From a bacterium (lineage in GTDB: Bacteria; Hinthialibacterota; Hinthialibacteria; H5-UNCL2): DNA of 64,000 bases. The notes beneath the pieces are model-generated. The model had not been told where the DNA came from, made no database searches, and was given only the letters and a program-made list of their open reading frames with translations. The first letter of the stretch is position 1, and each line of letters begins with the position of its first letter. The position numbers and the translations under genes are program-made. Shown here piece after piece: positions 8,712-16,475 of this stretch. Location: positions 946,001 to 1,010,000 of the forward strand of contig JABTUV010000001.1 in NCBI GenBank assembly GCA_015075175.1, written 5' to 3'.

Positions 8712-9662
8712 CACGCGCCCCAGTCCCATGATGGCACCCTTGCCTACGTGCAGCTCCTCGGCGGCGCGCAGCAGGGCCGCCATCCCCGCATCCACCCCGT
8801 CCAGCCGCACATCGCCGACCAGGCCGCCCATGCCGATGCTCTGGCGCTGGCGGTTGGACCAGCGCTCCCAGGCATACCAGCGCACGTCCTCTTCCTGAGC
8901 CGCGCAGCCCGCCACTCCGGCAAAGAGCGGACGCAGGTCCAGTTCTTCCCAGGGCACCCCGGCGTGGTAGTGGAGGATCGCGCCGGCCCGTCGGGCCGCG
9001 GTCCGCAGGAACGCAGAGAGTTCGAAGCGGGTGAGCGGTTCGCCTTGCCGGTAGAGCCTCAGTGGCGTCCGCAGCCGCAGGAGCATCGGCCCTGCGGGTA
9101 GCGAGTCCAAAGGCAAGGGCGCGACCGCCGGAGCGCAGTCCCCCAGCGCGACTCTGTCTCGGTAGACCACCGTGCCGTCGGGAGCGGTCGCGTCCAACAT
9201 GCGGAAGGGGATGCGGTCCGCTCCCAGACCGCGGCGGGCAGCGCGATCCAGGGCGGTGCAAACAAAGGGCCAGAAACGGGCCGCCTGCCCGAAAAAGAGC
9301 AGCTCGCAGCGCAGCTCCTCGCCTGCCGCCAGGCTCCGAACGCCCCGGTCGGGGGGACGCACCACGAGCGGATGGGGGATGTCCTTTTGGGCACGAAGCT
9401 CCTGCTCATCCGCGGCGAAGGGGGTCTCAATCAGGCGTGTATAGATGCAGTCGCGCCGCAAGAGGCAGCTCCTGCACGGGGACTTCACCACGCACACCAT
9501 GCGCTTGAGTCCCATAGCCAGGGCGCCGCGTAACATGGACCCCAGGTAGCCAGGCAGGCGGGCGTCCGCTTCCGGAGCGAGCCGAGTGATCAACCTCAGC
9601 ATCGTAAGGCGGGCGAGGGAGGCGCGCGCCTGCTCGACGGTCCCGATGTTGGTCGTCGTCAT
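8613..9662 (-). CDS. cas6: CRISPR pre-crRNA endoribonuclease, Cas6 / COG5551 type
   Basis: This RAMP-superfamily protein probably cleaves the array transcript inside each repeat. It has a four-cysteine stretch near the N-terminus (CVVKSPCRSCLLRRDCIY), the segment LYRQGEPLTRFELSAFLR, RWYAWERWSNRQRQSIGMGG, and the glycine-rich C-terminal loop GKGAIMGLGRVNL. The start at 9662 (MTTTNIG) overlaps the csm4 stop as ATGA, which decides it over the longer frame from 9689. The last 25-30 residues after GLGRVNL (to GCHRE) are unusual: they are encoded by decayed CRISPR-repeat sequence. Csm5 was considered instead, but the motifs fit Cas6. Confidence 0.8.
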   Translation of the reverse strand: MTTTNIGTVEQARASLARLTMLRLITRLAPEADARLPGYLGSMLRGALAMGLKRMVCVVKSPCRSCLLRRDCIYTRLIETPFAADEQELRAQKDIPHPLVVRPPDRGVRSLAAGEELRCELLFFGQAARFWPFVCTALDRAARRGLGADRIPFRMLDATAPDGTVVYRDRVALGDCAPAVAPLPLDSLPAGPMLLRLRTPLRLYRQGEPLTRFELSAFLRTAARRAGAILHYHAGVPWEELDLRPLFAGVAGCAAQEEDVRWYAWERWSNRQRQSIGMGGLVGDVRLDGVDAGMAALLRAAEELHVGKGAIMGLGRVNLVRHPQGGDCGIPAESAMFNVSPPIAGCHRE

Positions 9663-10588
9663 GTCCGGCCCGCCTCGTCCTCGTGCCATCGCATGGGCAG
9701 CGCCAACGCGTAGCCGGAGTGCACGGCCGCCGGGAAGCCCGGCGCCAGGCCTTCCAGCAGGCGGCCCAAGGCACAGACTCCTGGCTGATCCACTCGAAAG
9801 ACGCTTCCGGGCGTCAGTCGCAAGAGCGGTCGCTTGAAGGGATTCTCGAACACGCCCCGGCCCAGGCGGCCGTACTTGACATCGGTCTGCCAGAGGCCGT
9901 CGGTCGGGTCGGTCCGGGCGGGGACAAGGTGGGAGAGGGTCACGAGGGCGTTTGGGTTTTCTACTTCGCTTAACTCCCTCTCGGTTGTGAGTTCGCCGAC
10001 CTCAAAGTGGCCCATGCCGCTGTTGGCCTTGCGGCCATAGCCCGTATGCGAAAGCTCCACCAGCAACCGATGGGCGACCCTGGCGTCCGCTTCGGTCTTA
10101 GCCGCCAGGAAGATCGTCACGCGCCCGTCGGTGTCTTCCGGGTAGTGCCCGACGGTCTCGTGGAGCGAGCCTGGATCGCCGGTGTGGCCGGTTGTCCGGC
10201 TGATGCGCGCGTGCAGGACCGAGACCTCGGCGAAGCCCCTTTCCGCGACCAGTTGCCCGGGCAAGCCTCCCGCCTGGATGGCACGGAAGGAGGAGCGATC
10301 CACGTAGCGGCGCTGTTTGAGTTCCTTGAGCCGGCGGTAGAGCACCACGTCGAGCGGTCGCACGAGCGAAAGGCGAACGTTCAGTGGCAGCGGCAGCGAG
10401 TCGCCGGGAAGCCCATCGGAGAAGGCGAACGGCGGCGCGCCGGCGCGGAACGGTTCCAGGAACCGGCCCAGTTCCGCCTCGCCCTGCGACTCCAGGAGCG
10501 TCCAGCAGAGGCTGCCGAAGAGCGTGTCGGCCTGAAGCGGCGTCCCCACCGGCGACCGCAGCCGCAGGCCGATGCGAAAGAGCTGCAT
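9659..10588 (-). CDS. csm4: Type III-A effector subunit Csm4 (Cas5-like)
   Basis: Csm4 caps the crRNA 5' tag and contacts Cas10 in the Csm complex. The protein has 309 residues, normal for the family. It shows the N-terminal RAMP strand LFRIGLRLRSPVG, then QADTLFGSLCW (the conserved DTLFG), and the glycine-rich loop GYGRKANSGMGHFEV in the second half. GGAGG lies 6 bases before the ATG at 10588. The stop overlaps the cas6 start by 4 bases, so the two are translationally coupled. Confidence 0.9.
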   Translation of the reverse strand: MQLFRIGLRLRSPVGTPLQADTLFGSLCWTLLESQGEAELGRFLEPFRAGAPPFAFSDGLPGDSLPLPLNVRLSLVRPLDVVLYRRLKELKQRRYVDRSSFRAIQAGGLPGQLVAERGFAEVSVLHARISRTTGHTGDPGSLHETVGHYPEDTDGRVTIFLAAKTEADARVAHRLLVELSHTGYGRKANSGMGHFEVGELTTERELSEVENPNALVTLSHLVPARTDPTDGLWQTDVKYGRLGRGVFENPFKRPLLRLTPGSVFRVDQPGVCALGRLLEGLAPGFPAAVHSGYALALPMRWHEDEAGRT

Positions 10589-10598
10589 GGCAGGCCTC

Positions 10599-11243
10599 CT
10601 AGGCGTCGAACGACTGCTCGCGCTGATCCTTGAACGAGACCTTGCCGTAGCCTCGCGATCCGGAGGCGCCGAGGTAGTCGTGCTGCAACAGGTCCATGCC
10701 GCGCTTCAGGAGCGCCTTCATGGCCGCCTCGTCGTCGTTCTCATACACGCGGAGGACGATCTCGTAGTTGAACTCGGTCCCGGCGGGGATGCGCTCCGTG
10801 GTGCGCGGGCCCATGCTGGCGGCCTTGCCGGTACGACGGTCGATGGAGACCTCGCTCTTCTCCTCGGAGAAGAAGACGCCGCGTTCCGCCCGCGCTTTCT
10901 CCAGTGCGGCAATCGACTCGTCCGTCAGAGCAGTCCCGCACCAGGATGCGGGTAGTTTCTTTGCTCTGGCGGCGCTTCCGCAGCCGAACACCTTGCAGAT
11001 CATGCAGTTACCGCAATCACAGGGTACCCGCCTCGCTCGCTGAAACGTCCCTCCTGACTTCCAGCAGGGGCGAATCTTCCCCTTCAACGACGACCCCGGG
11101 ACATACGGCCTCTGGCTGATCGGATCACGGATGATCGGATTGTCGATGCCGCCGATCTCGATGTTGTCCTTGGAGGTACCAATGCGCAGCCCGTTCTCGC
11201 AACGGAATACCCCCGTGATCTTGAGATACTTCTTGAGCTTCAT
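10599..11243 (-). CDS. csm3: Type III-A backbone nuclease Csm3 (Cas7-like)
   Basis: Csm3 forms the crRNA-binding filament and cuts target RNA every six bases. The protein has 214 residues. D34 in EIGGIDNPIIRDP is the expected catalytic aspartate, and YVPGSSLKGK, a PCDCGNCMICKVFG cysteine cluster and the GASGSRGYGKV loop are present. Two internal stretches look out of frame. Between SSLKGK and PCDCGNC, another frame gives LLEVRRDVSASEAG. Before LTDESI, another frame gives TRILVRDC, the usual family motif. Each needs two compensating indels. The start has GGGAGG upstream. Confidence 0.9.
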   Translation of the reverse strand: MKLKKYLKITGVFRCENGLRIGTSKDNIEIGGIDNPIIRDPISQRPYVPGSSLKGKIRPCWKSGGTFQRARRVPCDCGNCMICKVFGCGSAARAKKLPASWCGTALTDESIAALEKARAERGVFFSEEKSEVSIDRRTGKAASMGPRTTERIPAGTEFNYEIVLRVYENDDEAAMKALLKRGMDLLQHDYLGASGSRGYGKVSFKDQREQSFDA

Positions 11244-11255
11244 CTTCGTCCTCCC

Positions 11256-11867
11256 TTATCGCCGTTCGCTCTTCTGCTTTACGTAAGCCACGACACTCTG
11301 AAAGTGCTGAACGAAACCACGGAAGCTCCGTTCATCCCTGAGCGCGCGGTCCGCGTGCACGTGGTGCGCGATGAAATCGCTGAAGCACTTCGCCACGATC
11401 CCGCGCTCTCGGCGGTACTCCACCGCAGGAAGGAGCTTGAAGAGTCCTTCCTTGACGCGCCCGAAATCATGCTCCATCGCGTACGACGTCTCAATTGCCT
11501 TCACCATGTTGAAGAACTTGCGCAGCGCGGTCGGGTTCATGCCGCTGCGGTTGATCTCCTCGGCGACTCGGCGCGCGGTCTCGATGAAGACTTCTTGCTT
11601 GAGGTGCTCGCCGTCGTAGTAGTCTGCGAGTTTCAGGTCGTTGGGGAGGCTGGCGCCCATGGCGTCGCCCTGTCCCCCGCCGTAGCCTCCTCTGTAGCCC
11701 CCGCCTCCACCGGGCGGGCCGCCGCCCTGGCCGCTCCGGCCACCACCATACCCACCGCCGCCGCCCCCACCGTGGCTCGGACGGGGCCCCTGAGGCCTGC
11801 CTCCCCTGGGCGTCGTATCCGGCGGCTTCCAGCCCGCCTTGTTGAGCGCATCCTTCATCTCATCCAT
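11256..11867 (-). CDS. csm2: Type III-A small subunit Csm2 with a glycine/arginine-rich N-terminal insertion
   Basis: Csm2 is the small helical subunit that lines the target-RNA channel. The helical domain covers the last ~130 residues (ADYYDGEHLKQEVFIETARR to YVKQKSERR). The first ~70 residues are unusual: after MDEMKDALNKAGWKPP comes a stretch of Gly, Arg, Pro and Tyr (GGYGGG, RGGYGGGQ), like an RNA-binding RGG tail. Family members usually have about 120-150 residues; this one has 203. The ATG at 11867 is preceded by GAGGAGG and overlaps the cas10 stop by 8 bases, so it is preferred over the GTG at 11876. Confidence 0.88.
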   Translation of the reverse strand: MDEMKDALNKAGWKPPDTTPRGGRPQGPRPSHGGGGGGGYGGGRSGQGGGPPGGGGGYRGGYGGGQGDAMGASLPNDLKLADYYDGEHLKQEVFIETARRVAEEINRSGMNPTALRKFFNMVKAIETSYAMEHDFGRVKEGLFKLLPAVEYRRERGIVAKCFSDFIAHHVHADRALRDERSFRGFVQHFQSVVAYVKQKSERR

Positions 11868-14376
11868 CGTTTGCACCTCCTCGATTTCGATTCAGGCTGT
11901 ACGTGCTGATGTATTTCAAGCCGTCCCACGGCGCCTTGCGTTCCGAGCTGCGCCCCAGCGGCCACTCGTTCACGAGTCGCATGGCCCACTCAAACGCTGC
12001 GCCGTCGGATTGCGAGAGGTTGCGCTTCACGCTATAATGCAGATGGGGTAGGAAGATCAGGTGGTCTGTAACGCCGTCGTCGCGGTACTGATAGTAGCGC
12101 TTGGCGGACAGGAGCAACCGGCGAACGAGCTGCGTGGAGACCGTCTCCGCCTGCTGCCATTCGGCCAGGCGCTCCGCCTCGGCGTGGCAGCGATCCAGCT
12201 CCTTCCAGCGGAGCACATCATCAAAGGCCGCAAGCCGGTCCTTGCCAGCCCGCTTGGCCACCTTCAGGGCGTTCTCTGTCTGGTCGGCGATCATGAAGAC
12301 AGGAGTCCGCGCATGGGCCAATGTAAACCCTCCGGAGAGCGTGAGATCCGGGTTGCCGCCGCAGAACTGCCGAAAAGCTGCATGGAAGCCGCGCGCGAAA
12401 TTGAGGACCTCATGCCAGGGTCCGAGCAGAAACAGATCGTCGCCGCCCGAAAAGATGGTGTAGAGCAGCGGATGGCGCTCGGTCAGTTCCCGGTGCAACC
12501 AGCCGGCGAAGAAGAGGTCCAAATGCCTGGAAAAGGTAGCCAGGCGGGACAAGGTCCAGCCCGCCCCCGGCGGGGGTTCCTCCGCGGGCGAGGTTTTCGC
12601 CTTGAGCGCCTGCGACGTGTCCTTGAGACCGATGGACAAGACGAGCCCCAGGTTGTCCACGTCCAACTTCAGGACCCCGAGCACGTCCCGACCCTCGCCA
12701 TGCAGGGCCAGACAATTGAAGTAGAGCGGCGCACCGGCTTCGTGGCCTTCGCCCTCCTGCCGGCACGGACTGGACGGAGGGCAGTCAGGCACTCCGGGTA
12801 CCCCTGCCGCGGGAACATGGTTGGCGATCCACCGACGGTGGAAGGGAACCGCAGATGACGCCTGGATCGGAGCGTCGTTGAAGGCCAGAACACGCACGGC
12901 GTCCGTGGGGACGCTCTCCAGCGCGCGGTGCAACCGGAACGGCACTCCGACGAAGTGAAAAGCGTCCTCAGCATCGTCCTTGAGCCACGAGAGGTAACGC
13001 GCCCGGGGCAACTCACGGCCCAGCCGCCGATCCTGGGCGCATCCGTCGCACAAGCGGTCGCCATTTTCGGTGGTGCGCTCCTCCCCAGGGAACTTCCTGC
13101 ACACGGTACACACTCGGTCCTCGCCCTCGAAATGCCGCGGGAGAACGAATGCCTCCGGACGCCACGAGCCGGATTCGGTGAGCGCGGCACGCAAAGGACG
13201 GAGCTTGCGTCCTGCCAGCTCATCTTGGAGACGGATCATTGCGCCGGCAAATCTGCCCTTTAGAAAGTCGTTTCCTCGAAGCGGGAGAGTGGCAAGGTTC
13301 AAGGTCAGCTCCGCGTTCAGGTCCTGATGGAACCACCGCTCTATGCTCCTCGTGAGGTCGGCCAGCCGTTGCGCGGCGTCCGGCAGATTCGGCAAAAGCA
13401 GGTAGAACTTACCGCCGGCGGCAACCATTCGGTTGAAGTGAGGGAGCTGAAAGATCTCGAGGATTCTCCAAGCGGCGAAGTCCGACGCCATGCCGAGTAA
13501 GAAAGAGCGCGCACGCAGAGCTTTGGCCGTCCCGCGGCTGCTGACATTGGCAATATCAAAGATGTACCGCTGAATGCCCGACAGGTCCCCGACCACCAGC
13601 AGGAATCTCTGCGCCTCGCGGTCCCGGATACAGGCTGTGTCGTCCAGGGTCCCTTCAGCTTCATGGAACCGATACAGCGACGCCGCCAGGGCCGCGACCG
13701 CGCGGGAATGGTCGTAGAGAGAGGAGTCGGCAACATCGTCGATTGTGGAAGCGGGCACGCACCAGGTATACCGCTCCATAAGCGCGTCCAGGTAGGCAAG
13801 TGCGGCCGGGAACGACTCCGGCGAAGCGGCCGTAAGTTCCTTCTCGAAGGCGGACCACAGAGTCTTGTATCCCGGCACGAGAGATGAGTTCAGCTCGCCC
13901 CGCGGTACAGGGGAGAGACAGCCCAGTTCCGGCTGGAGTGGTTCCAGTCGAAAACCCAGGAGAGAAGGCGACCTGCCGTCCTGCAACACGATTTCAGTCA
14001 ATAGCGAGATCAGCGGAGTGCGCTTGTGGATGTCCCGAGAATAATCGACCTGCTCTCCCCGCTCGACTCCAGAGGCCAGACAGTCCGCCAAGGAGATCAT
14101 GCTCTGCAACGGGGTGGACGCATTATGGTGCCGGAAAGCGAGGGCCGAGGCACTTTCCTCAACGCCGGAAGGGCCAGGGAGAAAGCCTCTCGGCAGCACC
14201 TCCTCGAAGAACTGGTTGGTCCACTGGACGTGGAAGTGCGTCGGTCTCCCTTCCCGCGACGGACCTCCCACGGCCATCATCCGCTTGGACTGCTCAGAGA
14301 GGGGAACCTCGGCCCGTTGCAGAAGCTTACCAATGTCGTGAAGAAAGGAGCCTAATACGAGATGCTCGAACTGCAT
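11860..14376 (-). CDS. cas10: Type III-A large subunit Cas10/Csm1 with HD and GGDD motifs
   Basis: Cas10 is the large subunit: its palm domain makes cyclic oligoadenylates and its HD domain cuts single-stranded DNA when target RNA is bound. The protein has 838 residues. HDIGK is at about 13-17. GDLSGIQRYIFDIA marks the start of the first palm domain. A four-cysteine zinc site follows (CTVC...CDGC), then VLKLDVDNLGLV. GGDD is at about 644-647 (IFSGGDDLFLLGPW). Both active sites look intact. The start at 14376 (MQFEHL) has GGAGG 7 bases upstream and places HD where the family has it; the frame opens 10 codons earlier. It is the first gene of the operon. No cOA-activated effector is visible. Confidence 0.93.
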   Translation of the reverse strand: MQFEHLVLGSFLHDIGKLLQRAEVPLSEQSKRMMAVGGPSREGRPTHFHVQWTNQFFEEVLPRGFLPGPSGVEESASALAFRHHNASTPLQSMISLADCLASGVERGEQVDYSRDIHKRTPLISLLTEIVLQDGRSPSLLGFRLEPLQPELGCLSPVPRGELNSSLVPGYKTLWSAFEKELTAASPESFPAALAYLDALMERYTWCVPASTIDDVADSSLYDHSRAVAALAASLYRFHEAEGTLDDTACIRDREAQRFLLVVGDLSGIQRYIFDIANVSSRGTAKALRARSFLLGMASDFAAWRILEIFQLPHFNRMVAAGGKFYLLLPNLPDAAQRLADLTRSIERWFHQDLNAELTLNLATLPLRGNDFLKGRFAGAMIRLQDELAGRKLRPLRAALTESGSWRPEAFVLPRHFEGEDRVCTVCRKFPGEERTTENGDRLCDGCAQDRRLGRELPRARYLSWLKDDAEDAFHFVGVPFRLHRALESVPTDAVRVLAFNDAPIQASSAVPFHRRWIANHVPAAGVPGVPDCPPSSPCRQEGEGHEAGAPLYFNCLALHGEGRDVLGVLKLDVDNLGLVLSIGLKDTSQALKAKTSPAEEPPPGAGWTLSRLATFSRHLDLFFAGWLHRELTERHPLLYTIFSGGDDLFLLGPWHEVLNFARGFHAAFRQFCGGNPDLTLSGGFTLAHARTPVFMIADQTENALKVAKRAGKDRLAAFDDVLRWKELDRCHAEAERLAEWQQAETVSTQLVRRLLLSAKRYYQYRDDGVTDHLIFLPHLHYSVKRNLSQSDGAAFEWAMRLVNEWPLGRSSERKAPWDGLKYISTYSLNRNRGGANDG

Positions 14377-14442
14377 GGCATCCCTCCAGGTGGCAACCAG
14401 ATCCAAGAATGGTCCTCAACCTACCACGACCGAGCGTGGCTG

Positions 14443-14727
14443 TTAAGTGAGATTCAAGCCCCGATGGACGCAAATGAGAGAGACCCCTTGTTCGGTGGGA
14501 TAACGGCCATACAGTTGTTCAAATAAGCCGAGTTGGGTCCTAAATTGGGCGATATCCGCCTGCGCCTTGGTGATGCGTGCCGTGGTAGTCATGCCGCCGA
14601 GGTTGGCCACGACCAACGTGGCCAGAATACCGATGATGATTACGACTAACATGATCTCCATCAACGTAAAGCCCGCCCCAGGGGCCTTCTGCAACCGCAA
14701 TCCCTCGCCAAACCACTTTGCGTTCAT
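14443..14727 (-). pseudogene. gspG: Truncated type II secretion major pseudopilin GspG
   Basis: The N-terminal half is a typical GspG. It has the prepilin peptidase site GAGFTLMEIMLVVIIIGILA followed by TKAQADIAQFRTQLGLFEQLYGRYPTEQG. The family normally continues with a calcium-binding C-terminal domain of about 60 residues. Here the sequence departs right after PTEQG and stops 13 codons later, next to the cas10 start. GGAGGAGC precedes the ATG, which overlaps the upstream stop as ATGA. The truncation suggests that the CRISPR module was inserted into, or rearranged with, this operon. Confidence 0.8.
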
Positions 14728-15368
14728 GACGCTCCTCCAGTCGACTCCTGCTTGCCCTTCGGACCCCGCGCGTTGAGGGGCAGTGCTATGTTCGCGCGCC
14801 GCGCCCCGATCTCAATACTACCACACTCGAGGGTCAGGTTGATACCGGTCAAAACCTCTGAATCTTCCTCAACGTCATAAGACGGCGAAAGGACGAAGGA
14901 AGTTACCTGCTTCATGAGAAGCCCCGACGCCTCCGGTCCAACCGCCGCTTGTGGGCCCATGGGGGTCTTTGAGTAGCGAAGAGAGAATACACCATCTTCG
15001 AGCGGCACGACCTTGAATGCTACCAACAGCGCCTGCGCGGTCGCCGTCCAACGCTTGCCGTTATCGCCTTCGGGGACGCGCGCGAGCAAGCGATAGATGT
15101 GGCTGCCATCGGTGCTATCGACCGTCTCGGAGAACGGAGGAATTCCCGCGACGTTGTACGGCAGTAAGTTGGCCGCCGCCCAGCGGACCTCCTCGACCAC
15201 TTGGCGCGTCCCCTCCGCGTCTACGAGGTTGCGCTTCTACTCGTTGTGGGTCGCCACCACTTGCAGGAACGAGTCCACGCCGACCGCCCCGAGAATGGAC
15301 ACGATCAAGAGGGCCGTGATCAACTCCACCAACGTGAAACCCGAGCGTCTCACCCGCCGCATGTCCAT
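14724..15368 (-). pseudogene. Pseudopilin of the GspH/GspJ kind, frameshifted
   Basis: The gene starts MDMRRVRRSGFTLVELITALL, a prepilin N-terminus with the conserved G/F cleavage site and glutamate at +5. The frame stops after VVATHNE at 15237. The remainder continues in another frame from about 15240 (VVEEVRWAAANLLPYN to NARGPKGKQ), with LLMKQVTSFVLSPSY as in GspJ-type minor pseudopilins. One indel near 15237 would restore a protein of about 200 residues. It overlaps gspG by 4 bases. Confidence 0.65.
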
Positions 15369-15565
15369 GTCTCCCCAGATCGCCGGTGCCAATTTGGCCA
15401 AACAGACAACGGCCTCTCGCGAATCCTGGCCCCAACTGACTTCGACTCTCACGCGAAAGACGGAGGGGAGCTCCGTCGCCGTCGTCTCGGTGCGCCAAGA
15501 GAAGCGTGACTGGGGCCCGAAGTCCCCATCCTCGACGCCCGCGACTAGGCTGGGTTTCGAGTAAA
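15369..15565 (-). pseudogene. C-terminal remnant of a GspI-like minor pseudopilin
   Basis: The reading YSKPSLVAGVEDGDFGPQSR, then ELPSVFRVRVEVSW and SREAVVCLAKL, resembles the C-terminal part of GspI-type minor pseudopilins. It runs in frame into the next pseudopilin without a stop. The 5' part is missing where an IS3-family remnant begins. The assignment rests on position in a pseudopilin series and the style of the strand pattern, so it is tentative. Confidence 0.4.
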
Positions 15566-15624
15566 CCGGCCCCGATTTTCTTGGACACAGAATTGGGGTA
15601 ATCTGAGGTACCAGGAGGTCGGCG

Positions 15625-15963
15625 ATGAAGAAGGAGAAGAGCGAGCAGAAGCAGGGAGCGTTGTTACCGGACCAGCGGTGGAGCTCGCGGCGGAAGCGCG
15701 AGGTGGTGTTGCGGCTGCTGCGGGGTGAACCGCTGGAGGCGGTGGGCCGGGAAGTGGGGGTGGAGACCTGCCGGCTGGAGAAGTGGCGGGAGCGGGCGCC
15801 GGAGGGCATCGACCTGGCGCTCAAGGACCGCACGGGGGATCCGCTGCAGACGGAACTGGACGCGGCCAAGCGGCACATCGGCGAGGTGTCCATGGAGAAT
15901 GAACTGCTGCGGCGCCAGTTGGACCAGTACCGCCCTTTCGGCCAGAGGAGATCGCGCAAGTGA
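15625..15963 (+). CDS. IS3-family transposase OrfA
   Basis: The 112-residue protein is a helix-turn-helix DNA-binding subunit. RRKREVVLRLLRGEPLEAVG and VGVETCRLEKWRERA form the HTH. It ends in a leucine-zipper-like coiled coil (LDAAKRHIGEVSMENELLRRQLDQY), typical of IS3 OrfA. GGAGG lies upstream of the ATG. The stop overlaps the GTG start of orfB by 4 bases, the usual arrangement for programmed coupling or frameshifting to OrfAB. Confidence 0.85.
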   Translation: MKKEKSEQKQGALLPDQRWSSRRKREVVLRLLRGEPLEAVGREVGVETCRLEKWRERAPEGIDLALKDRTGDPLQTELDAAKRHIGEVSMENELLRRQLDQYRPFGQRRSRK

Positions 15964-16172
15964 GTCGGGAAGTCTCCCCGTCCACCGGGCAGGTCTACGG
16001 CGTGCAACGTGTCTGCGCGTCGGCGGGACTGGCGCGGTCTACCTACTATGCCCACCAACAACGGAACACCCAGCCCCAAGCACCCAAGCAACGTCGCGGG
16101 CCCAAGCCCCAGGTCAGCGACGAGCGCCTCTGGGACAGGGAACTGCCAACTTCCACAGAGCCTGCGGGATGA
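15960..16172 (+). pseudogene. IS3-family transposase OrfB, N-terminal fragment only
   Basis: The segment YGVQRVCASAGLARSTYYAH and RRGPKPQVSDERL matches the N-terminal HTH_21-like region of IS3 OrfB. The DDE integrase core that should follow is absent: after DERLWD the sequence is unrelated and stops. The element cannot transpose by itself. Confidence 0.8.
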
Positions 16173-16475
16173 GCGGACAAGCTCGGGATCAAGGCTTCGC
16201 AAGGGGCATCGCCACGGCGAGAGTGAACCGGTAGGTAGCTTGTGAATGGGGGAGTGACGGTCCTCACCCCACCTGATCTACGAGCAGCGAAGTAATGGCT
16301 ACTCTTATCTTGCCTGACCCCTCATAAAGTTCTTGTTCTGCGGCTCGACACCGGAGTAGTCTTGCGGTAGTACCTCCAGGAGGAGCCATGCGCGGCAGCG
16401 TAGGGTCTCTTCGGAGACCGGTCCTATTGGACTGCAACTGAATGTGCAGCGCGGTCTTCTAATGTGAGCTAAACA
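16173..16475. other. Intergenic stretch at an IS3 deletion junction
   Basis: No gene, tRNA or repeat is recognised in these 300 bases. They join the truncated IS3 element to the helicase gene and presumably carry the promoter of the defence island, but no convincing -35/-10 pair was found. Confidence 0.4.

Larger units (their letters stand above)
15566..16172 (+). mobile_element. IS3-family element, truncated
   Basis: The left end lies near 15590, with TGGACACAGAATTGGGG just before orfA. The element contains an intact orfA and only the first ~50 codons of orfB. Homology ends at about 16120-16140, and no right end was found. It cuts the 5' end of the GspI-like gene. Confidence 0.7.

Noticed and set aside
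8613..9662. Reading this gene as csm5
   Set aside because: The four-cysteine N-terminal segment and the C-terminal GLGRVNL loop fit the Cas6/COG5551 family better.
16173..16260. Possible group II intron end
   Set aside because: No intron-encoded protein or domain V structure could be recognised.
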